Part shown: positions 20,770 to 33,300 of the stretch, in pieces
Layout of the letters: every line of letters begins with the position of its first letter
Position numbering within the stretch: the stretch's first letter is position 1
DNA from: Dryocosmus kuriphilus
Lineage: Eukaryota; Arthropoda; Insecta; Hymenoptera; Cynipidae
DNA length: 64,000 nucleotides
NCBI GenBank assembly: GCA_038277395.1
Contig: CM076193.1
Location: 80,728,627-80,792,626 of the forward strand
Direction: 5' to 3'
Position numbers and translations under genes: made by a program
The notes under the pieces: model-generated
What the model saw: the letters and a program-made list of their open reading frames with translations, nothing else
What the model was told of the DNA's origin: nothing
The model's database searches: none

Positions 20770-21876
20770 CTGAGTTGCACTCGTCGAGTAAACAAGATTG
20801 TCTAATGACAAGTTCCTCTGCATATCATATTTTCGAAAATACCCGACTTTTTTGGATCCTGAAAATGCTTATTTACCTCAAATTGTCAAGAATCGAAATT
20901 TCAAAATGAAAATTTTGTGCTCAGTTGTTTCTGGCGAGCACAACAAGATTGTCTCCCGACAAAATTTCTTTAAATATCATATTTTAGAAAATACCCGTCT
21001 TTTTTGGATCTTGAAAAATACTTCTTTCCCGCAAATTGTCAAAGATCAAAATTTCAAAACGAAAATTTTGTGCTGAGTTGCACTCCTCGAGTAAAACAAG
21101 ATTGTCTAATGACAAAGTCCTCTGCATATCATATTTTCGAAAATACCCGACTTTTTTGGATCCTGAAAATGTTTATTTCCCGCAAATTGTCAAGAATCGA
21201 AATTTCAAAATGAAAATTTTGTGCTGAGTTTATGCCGGCCAGCCCAACAAGATTGTCTTACGACAAAATTCCTTTATATATCATATTTTAGAAAACACCG
21301 GACTTTTTTGAAACCTGAAAATATTTATTTCACGCAAATTGTCAAAAGACAAAATTTCAAAATGCAACTTTTGTGCTGAGTTGCACTTCTCGAGTAAACA
21401 AGATTGTCTAATGACAAATTCCTCTGCATATCATATTTTCGAAAATACCCGACTTTTTTGGATCCTGAAAATGCTTATTTACCTCAAATTGTCAAGAATC
21501 GAAATTTCAAAATGAAAATTTTGTGCTCAGTTGTTTCTGGCGAGCACAACAAGATTGTCTCACGACAAAATTTCTTTAAATATCATATTTTAGAAAATAC
21601 CCGTCTTTTTTGGATCTTGAAAAATACTTCTTTCCCGCAAATTGTCAAAGATCAAAATTTCAAAACGAAAATTTTGTGCTGAGTTGCACTCCTCGAGTAA
21701 AACAAGATTGTCTAATGACAAAGTCCTCTGCATATCATATTTTCGAAAATACCCGACTTTTTTGGATCCTGAAAATGTTTATTTCCCCGCAAATTGTCAA
21801 GAAATCGAAATTTCAAAATGAAAATTTTGTGCTGAGTTTATGCCGGCCAGCCCAACAAGATTGTCTTACGACAAAA
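20770..21876. repeat. Tandem duplication of a four-monomer (about 606-bp) unit
   Basis: The segment from about 20,770 to 21,270 repeats at about 21,376-21,876 with a 606-bp offset and very few differences. Shared markers are TTATTTACCTCAAATTGTCA, TTTCTGGCGAGCAC, CTTTAAATATCATATTTTAG and TTTATGCCGGCCAGCCCAAC. It is a four-monomer higher-order unit. Confidence 0.8.
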
Positions 21877-21879
21877 TGT

Positions 21880-22480
21880 TTATTATCATATTTTAGAAAA
21901 TTTCACCGGACTTTTTTGAAACCTGAAAATATTGTCTAATGACAAGTTTTTCCCCGACTTTTTTGGATCCTGAAAATGTTTTACCCAAATTGTCAAAATG
22001 ACAAAATTTCAAAATGCAATTTTTTGCTGAGTTGCACTTCTCGAGTAAAAAGATTGTCTAATGACAAATTCCTCTGCATATCATATTTTCGAAAATACAA
22101 AATTTGGTCTCTGAAAATTTTGTGCTGAAAATTTTGTGCTGAGTTTTGCCCTCGTCAATTTTTTGCCGGCCATGTCTAATGACAAAATTCCCTTATATAC
22201 ATTTTAGAAAATGACTTTTTTGGATCCTGAAAATACTTATTTCCGCAAATTGTCAAAATCGAAATTTCAAAATAAAATTTTGTGCTGAGTTGCAAACAAA
22301 CAAGATTGTCTACGACAAACTTTCCTTTATATATCATATTTTGAAAAACCCGACTTTTTTTGATCCTGAAAATTTATTTCCCTCAAATTGTCAAAAACAA
22401 ATTTCAAAATGAAAATTTTGTGCTGAGTTGCACTTCTCGAGCAAACAAGATTGTCTAACGACAAAATTCCTTTATATATC
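21880..22480. repeat. Rearranged, indel-rich monomers
   Basis: Monomers here are truncated and shuffled: GTCTAATGACAAG is followed at once by CCCGACTTTT, and AAAATTTTGTGCTGA is repeated back to back near 22,120. The surrounding array is regular. This is either real unequal-exchange scar or misassembly. Confidence 0.5.
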
Positions 22481-23639
22481 ATATTTTCGAAAATACCCGA
22501 CTTTTTTGGATCTTGAAAATGCTTATTTCCCTCAAATTGTCAAAATTGAAATTTCAAAATGAAAATTTTGTGCTGAGTTTTTGCCGGCCGAGCACAACAA
22601 GATTGTCTAACGACAAAATCCTCTTATATCATATATTTAGAAAACACCCGACTTTTTTGGATCCTGAAAATGTTTATTTCCCGCAAATTGTCAAAAACAA
22701 AATTTCAAAAATGAAAATTTTGTGCTGAGTTGCACTCGTCGAGCAAACAAGATTGTCTAACGACAAAATTCCTCTGCATATCATATTTTCGAAAATACCC
22801 GACTTTTTTGGATCCTGAAAATGCTTATTTCCCTCAAATTGTCAAAAATCGAAATTTCAAAATGAAAAATTTGCGCTGAGTTGTTTGGCGGCGAGCACAA
22901 CAAGATTGTCTCACGACAAAAATTCTTTAAATATCATATTTTAGAAAATACCCGTCTTTTTTGGATCTTGAAAATACTTCTTTCCTGCAAATTGTCAAAG
23001 ATCAAAATTTCAAAATGAAAATTTTGTGCTGAGTTGCTCTCCTCGAGTAAAACAAGATTGTCCCGAATGACAAAGTTTCTCTGCATATCATATTTTCGAA
23101 AATACCCGACTTTTTTGGATCCTGAAAATGTTTATTTCCCTCAAATTGTCAAGAATCGGAATTTCAAAATGAAAATTTTGTGCTGAGTTTGGGCCGCCCA
23201 GCACAAACAAGATTGTCCTTACGACAAAATTTCTTTGTATATCATATTTTCGAAAATACCCGACTTTTTTTGATCTGAAAATACTTATTTCCCGCAAATT
23301 GTCAAAAATCAAAATTTCAAAATGAAAATTTTGTGCTGAGTTGCACTCGTCAAGTAAAACAAGATTGTCTAATGACAAGTTCCTCTTCATATCATATTTT
23401 CGAAAATACCCGACTTTTTTGGATCCTGAAAATGCTTATTTCCCTCAAATTGTCAAAAATCATTTTCAAAATAAAAATTTTGTGCTGAGTTGTTTCCGGC
23501 GAGCACAACAAGATTGTCTCCGAGACAAAATTTCTTTATATATCATATTTAGAAAAAATCCGAATTTTTTGGATCTTGAAAATGCTTCTCTCCCCTCAAA
23601 TTGTCAAAAATCAAAATTTCAAAATGAAAATTTTGTGCT

Positions 23640-24943
23640 GAGTTGCCCTCATCGAGCAAAACAAGATTGTCTAATGACAACTTCCGCTTCATATCATATT
23701 ATCGAAAATACCCGACTTTTTTGGATCCTGAAAATATTTATTTCCCTCAAATTGTCAAAAATCGAAATTTCAAAATGAAAATTTTGCGCTAAGTTGTTTC
23801 CGGCCAGCACAGCAAGATAGTCTCACGACAAAATTTCTTTATATATCATATTTTAGAAAATACCCGACTTTTCTCGATCTTGAAAATACTTCTTTCCCGC
23901 AAATTGTCAAAAATCAAAATTTCAAAATGAAAATTTTGTGCTGAGTTGCACTCGTCAAATAAAAACAAGATTGTCTAATGACAACTTCCGCTTCATATCA
24001 TATTATCGAAAATACCCGACTTTTTTGGATCCTGAAAATATTTATTTCCCTCAAATTGTCAAAAATCGAAATTTCAAAATGAAAATCTTGCGCTAAGTTG
24101 TTTCCGGCCAGCACAGCAAGATTGTCTCACGACGAAATTTCTTTATATATCATATATTTTAGAAAATACCCGACTTTTTTCGATCTTGAAAATACTTCTT
24201 TCCCGCAAATTGTCAAAAATCAAAATTTCAAAATGAAAATTTTGTGCTGAGTTGCACTCGTCAAATAAAACAAGATTGTCTAATGACAACTTCCGCTTCA
24301 TATCATATTATCGAAAATACCCGACTTTTTTGGATCCTGAAAATATTTATTTCCCTCAAATTGTCAAAAATCGAAATTTCAAAATGAAAATCTTGCGCTA
24401 AGTTGTTTCCGGCCAGCACAGCAAGATTGTCTCACGACGAAAATTTCTTTATATATCATATTTTAGAAAATACCCGACTTTTTTCGATCTTGAAAATACT
24501 TCTTTCCCGCAAATTGTCAAAAATCAAAATTTCAAAATGAAAATTTTGTGCTGAGCTGCCCTCATCAAGTAAAACAAGATTGTCTAATGACAAGTCCCTC
24601 TGCATATCTTATTTTCGAAAATCCCCGACTTTTTTGGATCCTGAAAATGTTTATTTCCCTCAAATTGTCCAGAATCGAAATTTCTGAGTTTTTGCCGGCC
24701 AGCACAAGCACACTTACGACAAAATTTCTTTATATATCATATTTTAGAAAATACTCGACTTTTTTGGATCTTGAAAATACTTCTTTCCCGCAAATTGTCA
24801 AAAATCGAAATTTCAAAATGAAATATTGTGCTGAGTTGCCCTCGTCAAATAAAACAAGATTGTCTAATGACAACTTCCGCTTCATATCATATTATCGAAA
24901 ATACCCGACTTTTTTGGATCCTGAAAATTGTTTATTTCCCTGA
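23640..24943. repeat. Local dimer (about 304-bp) amplification
   Basis: Type A plus type B pairs with the private markers CTTCCGCTTCATATCATATT and ATCGAAAATACC recur at 23,681, 23,985, 24,290 and about 24,871. The first three are 304-305 bp apart and almost identical. Confidence 0.8.
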
Positions 24944-25206
24944 AATTGTCAAAAATCGAAATTTCAAAATGAAAATTTTGCGATAAGTTGTTTCCGGCCA
25001 TCACAGCAAGATTTTCTCACGACAAACTTTCTTTATATATCATATTTTAAAAAATACCCGACTTTTTTGGATCTTGAACGCTTACTTCCCTCAAATTTTC
25101 CAAAATCGAAATTTCAAAATGAAAATTTTGCGCTGAGATGTTTCCGGCGAGCACAACAAGATTGTCTCACGACAAAATTTCTTTATATATCATATTTTAG
25201 AAAATA

Positions 25207-26346
25207 CCCGACTTTTTTGGATCTTGAAAATACTTCTCTCCCGCAAATTGTCAAAAATCAAAATTTCAAAATGAAAATTTTGTGCTGAGTTGCCCTCATC
25301 GAGCAAAAGAAGATTGTCTAATGAGAAGCTCCTCTGCATATCATATTTTCGAAAATACCCGACTTTTATGGATCCTGAAAATGTTTATTTCCCTCAAATT
25401 GTCAAGAATCGTAATTTCAAAATGAAAATATTGTGCTGAGTTTTTGCGGGGCCAGCACAACAAGATCGTCTTACGACAAAATTTCTTTATATATCATACC
25501 CTAGAAAAAATACGAATTTTTTGGTTCTTGAAAATGCTTATTTCCCTCAAATTGTCAAAAATTGAAATTTCAAAATAAAAATTTTGTGCTGAGTTTTTGC
25601 CGGCCAGCACAAGATCGTCTTACGACAAAATTCCTTCATATATCATATTTTAGAAAATATGCGTCTTTTTTGGATCTTGAAAATACTTCTTTCCCGCAAA
25701 TTGTCAAAGATCAAAATTTCAAAATGAAAATTTTGTGCTGAGTTGCCATCCTCGAGTAAAACACGATTGTCTAATGACAAGTTCCTCTGCATATCATATT
25801 TTCGAAAATACCCGACTTTTTTGGATCCTGAAAATGTTTATTTCCCTCAAATTGTCAAGAATCGGAATTTCAAAATGAAAATTTTGTGCTGAGTTTTGGC
25901 CGGCCAGCACAACAGGATTATCTTACGACAAAATTTCTTTATACATCATATTTTAGAAAATACCCGACTTTCTTGGATCTTCAAAATACTTCTTTCCCGC
26001 AAATTGCCAAAAATCAAAATTTCAAAATGAAAATTTTTCGCTGAGTTGCCCTCGTCAAGTAAAACAAGATTGTCTAATGACAAGTTCCTCTTCATATCAT
26101 ATTTTCGAAAAAACCCGACTTTTTTGAATTCTGAAAATGTTTATTTCCCTCAAATGGTCAAAAATCATTTCAAAATAAAAATTTTGTGCTGAGTTGCTTC
26201 CGGCGAGCACAACAAGATTTTCTCGAGACAAAATTTCTTTATATATCATACTTTAGAAAAAATCCGAATTTTTTGGATCTTGAAAATGCTTATTTCCCTC
26301 AAATTGTCAAAAATCGAAATTTCAAAATGAAAATGTTGTGCTGAGT
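25207..26346. repeat. Duplicated block of several monomers, copy 2
   Basis: Partner of 18,880-20,020. The two copies differ by a few point changes and 1-3 bp indels (for example GCGGGG versus GCGGG) and part company at the next GTTGCACTC monomer. Confidence 0.8.
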
Positions 26347-27309
26347 TGCACTCGTCGAGTAAACAAGACTGTCTAACGACAATTTCCTCTGCATATCATA
26401 TTTTCGAAAATACCCGACTTTTTTGGATCCTGAAAATGCTTATTTCCCTCAAATTGTCAAAAATCGAAATTTCAAAATGAAAAATTTGCGCTCAGTTGTT
26501 TCTGGCGAGCACAACAAGATTGTCTCACGACAAAATTTCTTTAAATATCATATTTTAGAAAATACCCGTCTTTTTTGGATCTTGAAAATACTTCTTTCCC
26601 GCAAATTGTCAAAGATCAAAATTTCAAAATGAAAATTTTGTGCTGAGTTGCACTCCTCGAGTAAACAAGATTGTCTAATGACAAATTCCTCTGCATATCA
26701 TATTTTCGAAAATACCCGACTTTTTTGGTTCTTGAAAATGCTTATTTCCCTCAAATTGTCAAAAATTGAAATTTCAAAATAAAAATTTTGTGCTGAGTTT
26801 TTTTGCCGGCCAGCACAAGATCGTCTTACGACAAAATTTCTTTATACATCATACTTTAGAAAAAATCCGACTTTTTTGGATCCTGAAAATGCTTATTTCT
26901 CTCAAATTGTCAAAAATCGAAATTTCAAAATGGAAATTTTGCGCTCAGTTGTTTCTGGCGAGCACAACAAGATTGTCTCACGACAAAATATCTTTAAATA
27001 TCATATTTTAGAAAATACCCGTCTTTTTTGGATCTTGAAAATACTTCTTTCCTGCAAATTGTCAAAGATCAAAATTTCAAAATGAAAATTTTGTGCTGAG
27101 TTGCACTCCTCGAGTAAAACAAGATTGTCTAATGACAAAGTCCTCTGCATATCATATTTTCGAAAATACCCGACTTTTTTGGATCCTGAAAATGTTTATT
27201 TCCCGCAAATTGTCAAGAATCGAAATTTCAAAATGAAAATTTTGTGCTGAGTTTATGCCGGCCAGCCCAACAAGATTGTCTTACGACAAAATTCCTTTAT
27301 ATATCATAT

Positions 27310-28590
27310 TTTAGAAAACACCGCACTTTTTTGAAACCTGAAAATATTTATTTCACGCAAATTGTCAAAAGACAAAATTTCAAAATGCAACTTTTGTGCT
27401 GAGTTGCACTTCTCGAGTAAACAAGATTGTCTAATGACAAATTCCTCTGCATATCATATTTTCGAAAATACCCGACTTTTTTGGTTCTTGAAAATGCTTA
27501 TTTCCCTCAAATTGTCAGAAATTGAAATTTCAAAATAAAAATTTTGTGCTGAGTTTTTGCCGGCCAGCACAAGATCGTCTTACGACAAAATTTCTTTATA
27601 CATCATACTTTAGAAAAAATCCGAATTTTTTGGATCTTGAAAATGCTTATTTCCCTCAAATTGTCAAAAATCGAAATTTCAAAATGAAAATGTTGTGCTG
27701 AATTTTTGCCGGCCAGCACAACAAGATCGTCTTACGACAAAATTTCCTTATATACCATATGTTAGAAAACACAGGACTTTTTTGGAACCTGAAAATACTT
27801 ATTTCACGCAAATTCTCAAAAGACAAAATTTGAAAATGCAACTTTTGTGCTGAGTTGCACTCGTCGAGTAAACAAGACTGTCTAACGACAAGTTCCTCTG
27901 CATATCATATTTTCGAAAATACCCGACTTTTTTGGATCCTGAAAAAGCTTATTTCCCTCAAATTGTCAAAAATCGAAATTTCAAAATGAAAATTTTGCGC
28001 TCAGTTGTTTCTCTCTGGCGAGCACAACAAGATTGTCTCACGACAAAATATCTTTAAATATCATATTTTAGAAAATACCCGTCTTTTTTGGATCTTGAAA
28101 ATACTTCTTTCCTGCAAATTGTCAAAGATCAAAATTTCAAAATGAAAATTTTGTGCTGAGTTGCTCTCCTCGAGTAAAACAAGATTGTATAATGACAAAG
28201 TCCTCTGCATATCATATTTTCGAAAATACCCGACTTTTTTGGATCCTGAAAATGTTTATTTCCCTCAAATTGTCAAGAATCGGAATTTCAGAATGAAAAT
28301 TTTGTGCTGAGTTTGGGCCGGCCAGCACAACAAGATTGCCTTACGGCAAAATTTCTTTGTATATCATGTTTGAGAAAATACCGGACTTTTTTTGAACCTG
28401 AAAATACTTATTTCACGCAAGTTGTCAAAAGACAAAATTTCAAAGTGCAACTTTTGTGCTGAGTTGCACTCGTCGAGTAAACAAGATTGTCTAATGACAA
28501 GTTCCTCTGCATATCATATTTTCGAAAATACCCGACTTTTTTGGATCCTGGAAATGCTTATTTACCTCAAATTGGCAAAAATCATTTCAA
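27310..28590. repeat. Further copies of blocks from 20.2-20.9 kb
   Basis: About 27,335-27,710 matches about 20,253-20,630 (offset about 7080), including GTTGCACTTCTCGAGTAAAC, TTGTCAGAAATTG and GTTGTGCTGAATTTTTGCC. About 28,370-28,570 matches about 20,680-20,880 (offset about 7690), including TTCACGCAAGTTGTC and TTCAAAGTGCAAC. The two different offsets imply more than one exchange event. Confidence 0.75.
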
Positions 28591-30359
28591 AATTAAAATT
28601 TTTGCTGAGCTGTTTCCGGCGAGCACAACAAGATTGTCCCGAGACAAAATTTCTTTATATATCATACTTTAGAAAAAATCTGAATTTTTTTTGATCTTGA
28701 AAATGCTTCTTCCCGCAAATTGTCAAAAATCAAAATTTCAAAATGAAAATTTTGTGCTGAGTTGCCCTCATCGAGCAAAACAAGATTGTCTAATGAGAAG
28801 TTCCTCTTCATATTATATTTTCGAAAATACCCGACTTTTTTGAATTCTGAAAATGTTTATTTCCCTCAAATGGTCAAAAATCATTTCAAAATAAAAATTT
28901 TGTGCTGAGTTGTTTCCGGCGAGCACAAGAAGATTGTCTCACGACAAGATTTCTTTATATATCATATTTTAGAAAATACCCGACTTTTTTGGATCATGAA
29001 AATGCTTCTCTCCCGCAAATTGTCAAAAATCAAAATTTCAAAATGAAAATTTTGTGCTGAGTTGCCCTCATCGAGCAAAACAAGATTGTCTAATGAGAAG
29101 TTCCTCTGCATATCATATTTTCGAAAATACCCGACTTTTTTGGATCCTGAAAATGATTATTTCCCTCAAATTGTCAAGAATCGGAATTTCAAAATGAAAA
29201 TTTTGTGCTGAGTTGCCCTCCTCGAGTAAAACAAGATTGTCTAATGACAAGTTCCACTGCATATCATATTTTCGAAAATTCCCGACTTTTTTGGATCCTG
29301 AAAATGCTTATTTCCCTCAAACTGTCAAAAATCGAAATTTCAGAATGAAAATTTTGCGCTGAGTTGCCTCGTCAAATAAAAGAAGATTGTCTAATGACAA
29401 TTTCCTCTTCATATTATATTTTCGAAAATACCCGACTTTCTTGAATTCTGAAAATGTTTATTTCCCTCAAATTGTGAAGAATCAAAATTAAAAAATGAAA
29501 ATTTTGTGCTCAGTTGCCCTTGTTGAGTAAAACAAGATTGCCTAATGACAATTTCCTCTTCATGTTATATTTTTCGAAAATACCCGACTTTTTTGAATCC
29601 TGAAAATGTTTATTTCCCACAAATTGTGAAGAATCAAAATTAAAAAATGAAAATTTTGTGCTGAGTTGCCCTTGTTGAGTAAAACAAGATTGTCTAATGA
29701 CAAGTTCCTCTTCATATTATATTTTCGAAAATACCCGACTTTTTTGAATTCTGAAAATGCTTATTTCCTCAAATTGTCAAAAATCGAAATTTCAAAATGA
29801 AAATTTTGCGCTAAGTTGTTTCCGGCCAGCACAGCAAGATAGTCTCACGACAAAATTTCTTTATATATCATATTTTAGAAAATACCCGACTTTTTTCGAT
29901 CTTGAAAATACTTCTTTCCCGCAAATTGTCAAAAATCAAAATTTCAAAAAAATGAAAATTTTGTGCTGAGTTGCACTCCTCAAATAAAACAAGATTGTCT
30001 AATGACAACTTCCGCTTCATATCATATTATCGAAAATACCCGACTTTTTTGGATCCTGAAAATATTTATTTTCCTCAAATTGTCAAAAATCAAAATTTCA
30101 AAATGAAAATTTTGTGCTGAGTTGCACTCGTCAAATAAAACAAGATTGTCTAATGACAACTTCCGCTTCATATCATATTTTCGAAAATACCCGACTTTTT
30201 TGGATCCTGAAAATATTTATTTCCCTCAAATTGTCAAAAATCGAAATTTCAAAATGAAAATTTTGCGCTGAGTTGTTTCCGGCCAGCACAGCAAGATTGT
30301 CTCACGACGAAATTTCTTTATATATCATATTTTAGAAAATACCCGACTTTTTTTTAGAT

Positions 30360-33300
30360 CTTGAAAATACTTCTTTCCCGCAAATTGACTTTGCCCAAAT
30401 TTGTCTAATAAAAAAATTTCTGATCTTCATATTTTCGAAAGATCCCGATGCCCGACTTTTTTGGTCAAAAAAAAATTGTTCTCAAAATTGTCATCAAAAA
30501 AATGAAAATTTTGTGCTGAGTTGCACTCCTCAAGTAAAACAAGATTGTCTAATGACAAATTCCTCTGCATATCATATTTTCGAAAATACCCGACTTTTTT
30601 GGATCCTGAAAATATTTTATTTCCCTCAAATTGTCAAAAATCGAAATTTCAAAATGAAAATTTGCGCTGAGTTGTTTTTCCGGCCAGCAACACAAGATTG
30701 TCTCACGACAAATTTCTTTATATATCATATTTTAGAAAATACCCGACTTTTTTGGATCTTGAAAATACTTTATTTCCCGCAAATTGTCAAAAATCGAAAT
30801 TTCAAAATGAAAATTTTTGTGCTGAGTTGCCCTCGTCAAAACAAGATTGTCTATGACAAGTTTCCTCTGCATATCATATATTTCGAAAATACCCGACTTT
30901 TTTGGATCTTGAAAATGTTTATTTCCCTCAATTGTCAAAAATCGAATTTCAAAATGAAAATTTTGTGAAATTTTTGCCGGCCAGCAACAAGATTGTCTAA
31001 TGACAAAATTTCTTTCATATCATATTTTAGAAAATACCCGACTTTTTTGGATCTTGAAAATACTTCTTCCCTCAAATTGTCAAAAATCAAAATTTCAAAA
31101 TGAAAATTTTGTGCTGAGTTGTTTCCGGCCAGTCAAATGAAAACAAGATTGTCTAATGACAAACCTTTCTTTTCATATCAATATTTTAAAAATACCCGAC
31201 TTTTTTGGATCTGAAAATGCTTTATTTCCCTCAAATTGTCAAAAATCGAAATTTCAAAATGAAAATTTTGCTGATAAGTGATGTTTCCGGCCAGCACAAC
31301 AAGATTGTCTTCTCACGACAAAATTTCTTTATATATCATATTTTAGAAAAATACCCGACTTTTTTGGATCTTGAAAATACTTATTTCCCTCAAATTGTCA
31401 AAATCAAAATTTCAAAATGAAAATTTTGTGCTGAGTTGCCCTCGGCGAGCAAAACAAGATTGTCTAATGACAAAATTTCTTGCATATCATATTTTCGAAA
31501 ATACCCGACTTTTTTGGATCCTGAAAATACTTTATTTTCCCTCAAATTGTCAAGAATCGAAATTTCAAAATGAAAATTTTTTGCTGAGTTTTTGTCCGGC
31601 CAGCACAACAAGATTGTCTTACGACAAAATTTCTTTATATATCATATTTTTTAAAAATACCGAATTTTTTGGAACTTGAAAATACTTATTTCCCAAATTG
31701 TCAAAAATCAAAATTTCAAAATGAAAATTTTGTGCTGAGTTGCACTCGTCGAGCAAAACAAGATTGTCTAATGACAAAATCCTTGCATATATCATATTTT
31801 AGAAAATACCCGACTTTTTTGGATCCTGAAAATACTTATTTCCCGCAAATTGTCAAAAATCAAAATTTCAAAATGAAAATTTTGTGCTGAGTTTTTCCGG
31901 CCAGCAAAACAAGATTGTCCCTAATGACAAATTTTCTTTATATCATATTTTCGAAAATACCCGACTTTTTTGGATCCTGAAAATGTTTATTTCCCTCAAA
32001 TTGTCAAAAATCGAAATTTCAAAATGAAAATTTTGTGCTGAGTTGCCTCGGCCAGCAAAACAAGATTGTCTAATGACAAAATCCTCTTTTTATCATCATA
32101 TTTTCGAAAATACCCGACTTTTTTGAATCTGAAAATGTTTATTTCCCTCAAATTGTCAAAAATCAAAATTTCAAAATGAAAATTTTTGTGCTGAGTTGTT
32201 TCCGGCGAGCACAACAAGATTGTCTAACGACAAAATTTCTTTATATATCATATTTTCGAAAAAATACCCGACTTTTTTGGATCTGAAAATGTTTATTTCC
32301 CTCAAATTGTCAAAAATCAAAATTTCAAAAATTGAAAAATTTTTTGCGCTGAGTTGCCCTCCGGCGAGCACAACAAGATTGTCTGAGTTGCCTAATCCGG
32401 CGACAAAAAATTTCTTTTATATATATCATATTTTAGAAAATACCCGACTTTTTTGGATCCTGAAAATGTTTATTTCCCTCAAATTGTCAAAAATCGAAAT
32501 TTTTCAAAATGAAAATTTTGTGCTGAGTTGCCCTCGTCGAGCACAAACAAGATTGTCTAACGACAAAATTTCCTCTTTATATATATCATATTTTCGAAAA
32601 TACCCGACTTTTTTGAATCCTGAAAATGCTTTATTTCCCTCAAATTGTCAAAAATCAAAAATTTCAAAATGAAAATTTTGTGCTGAGTTGCCCTCGTCAA
32701 AAAAAACAAGATTGTCTAATGACAAAGTTCCTCTTCATATTCATATTTTCGAAAATACCCGACTTTTTTGGATCCTGAAAATGTTTATTTCCCTCAAATT
32801 GTCAAAAATCGAAATTTCAAAATGAAAATTTTGTGCTGAGTTGTTTCTCGGCGAGCACAACAAGATTGTCTAACGACAAAATTTCCTCTTTATATATCAT
32901 ATTTTTCGAAAATACCCGACTTTTTTGGATCTGAAAATGCTTATTTCCCTCAAATTGTCAAAAATCAAAATTTCAAAATGAAAATTTTGTGCTGAGTTGC
33001 CCTCGTCGAGTAAAACAAGATTGTCTAATGACAAGTTCCTCTTCATATCATATTTTCGAAAATACCCGACTTTTTTGGATCCTGAAAATGCTTTATTTCC
33101 CTCAAATTGTCAAAAATCGAAATTTCAAAATGAAAATTTTGTGCTGAGTTGTTTCCGGCCAGCACAAGAAGATTGTCTAACGACAAAATTTCTTTATATT
33201 ATATTTTATCATATTTTTTTTTAAAAAATACCCGACTTTTTTGATCTGAAAATGTTTATTTCCCTCAAATTGTCAAAAATCAAATATTTCAAAATGAAAA

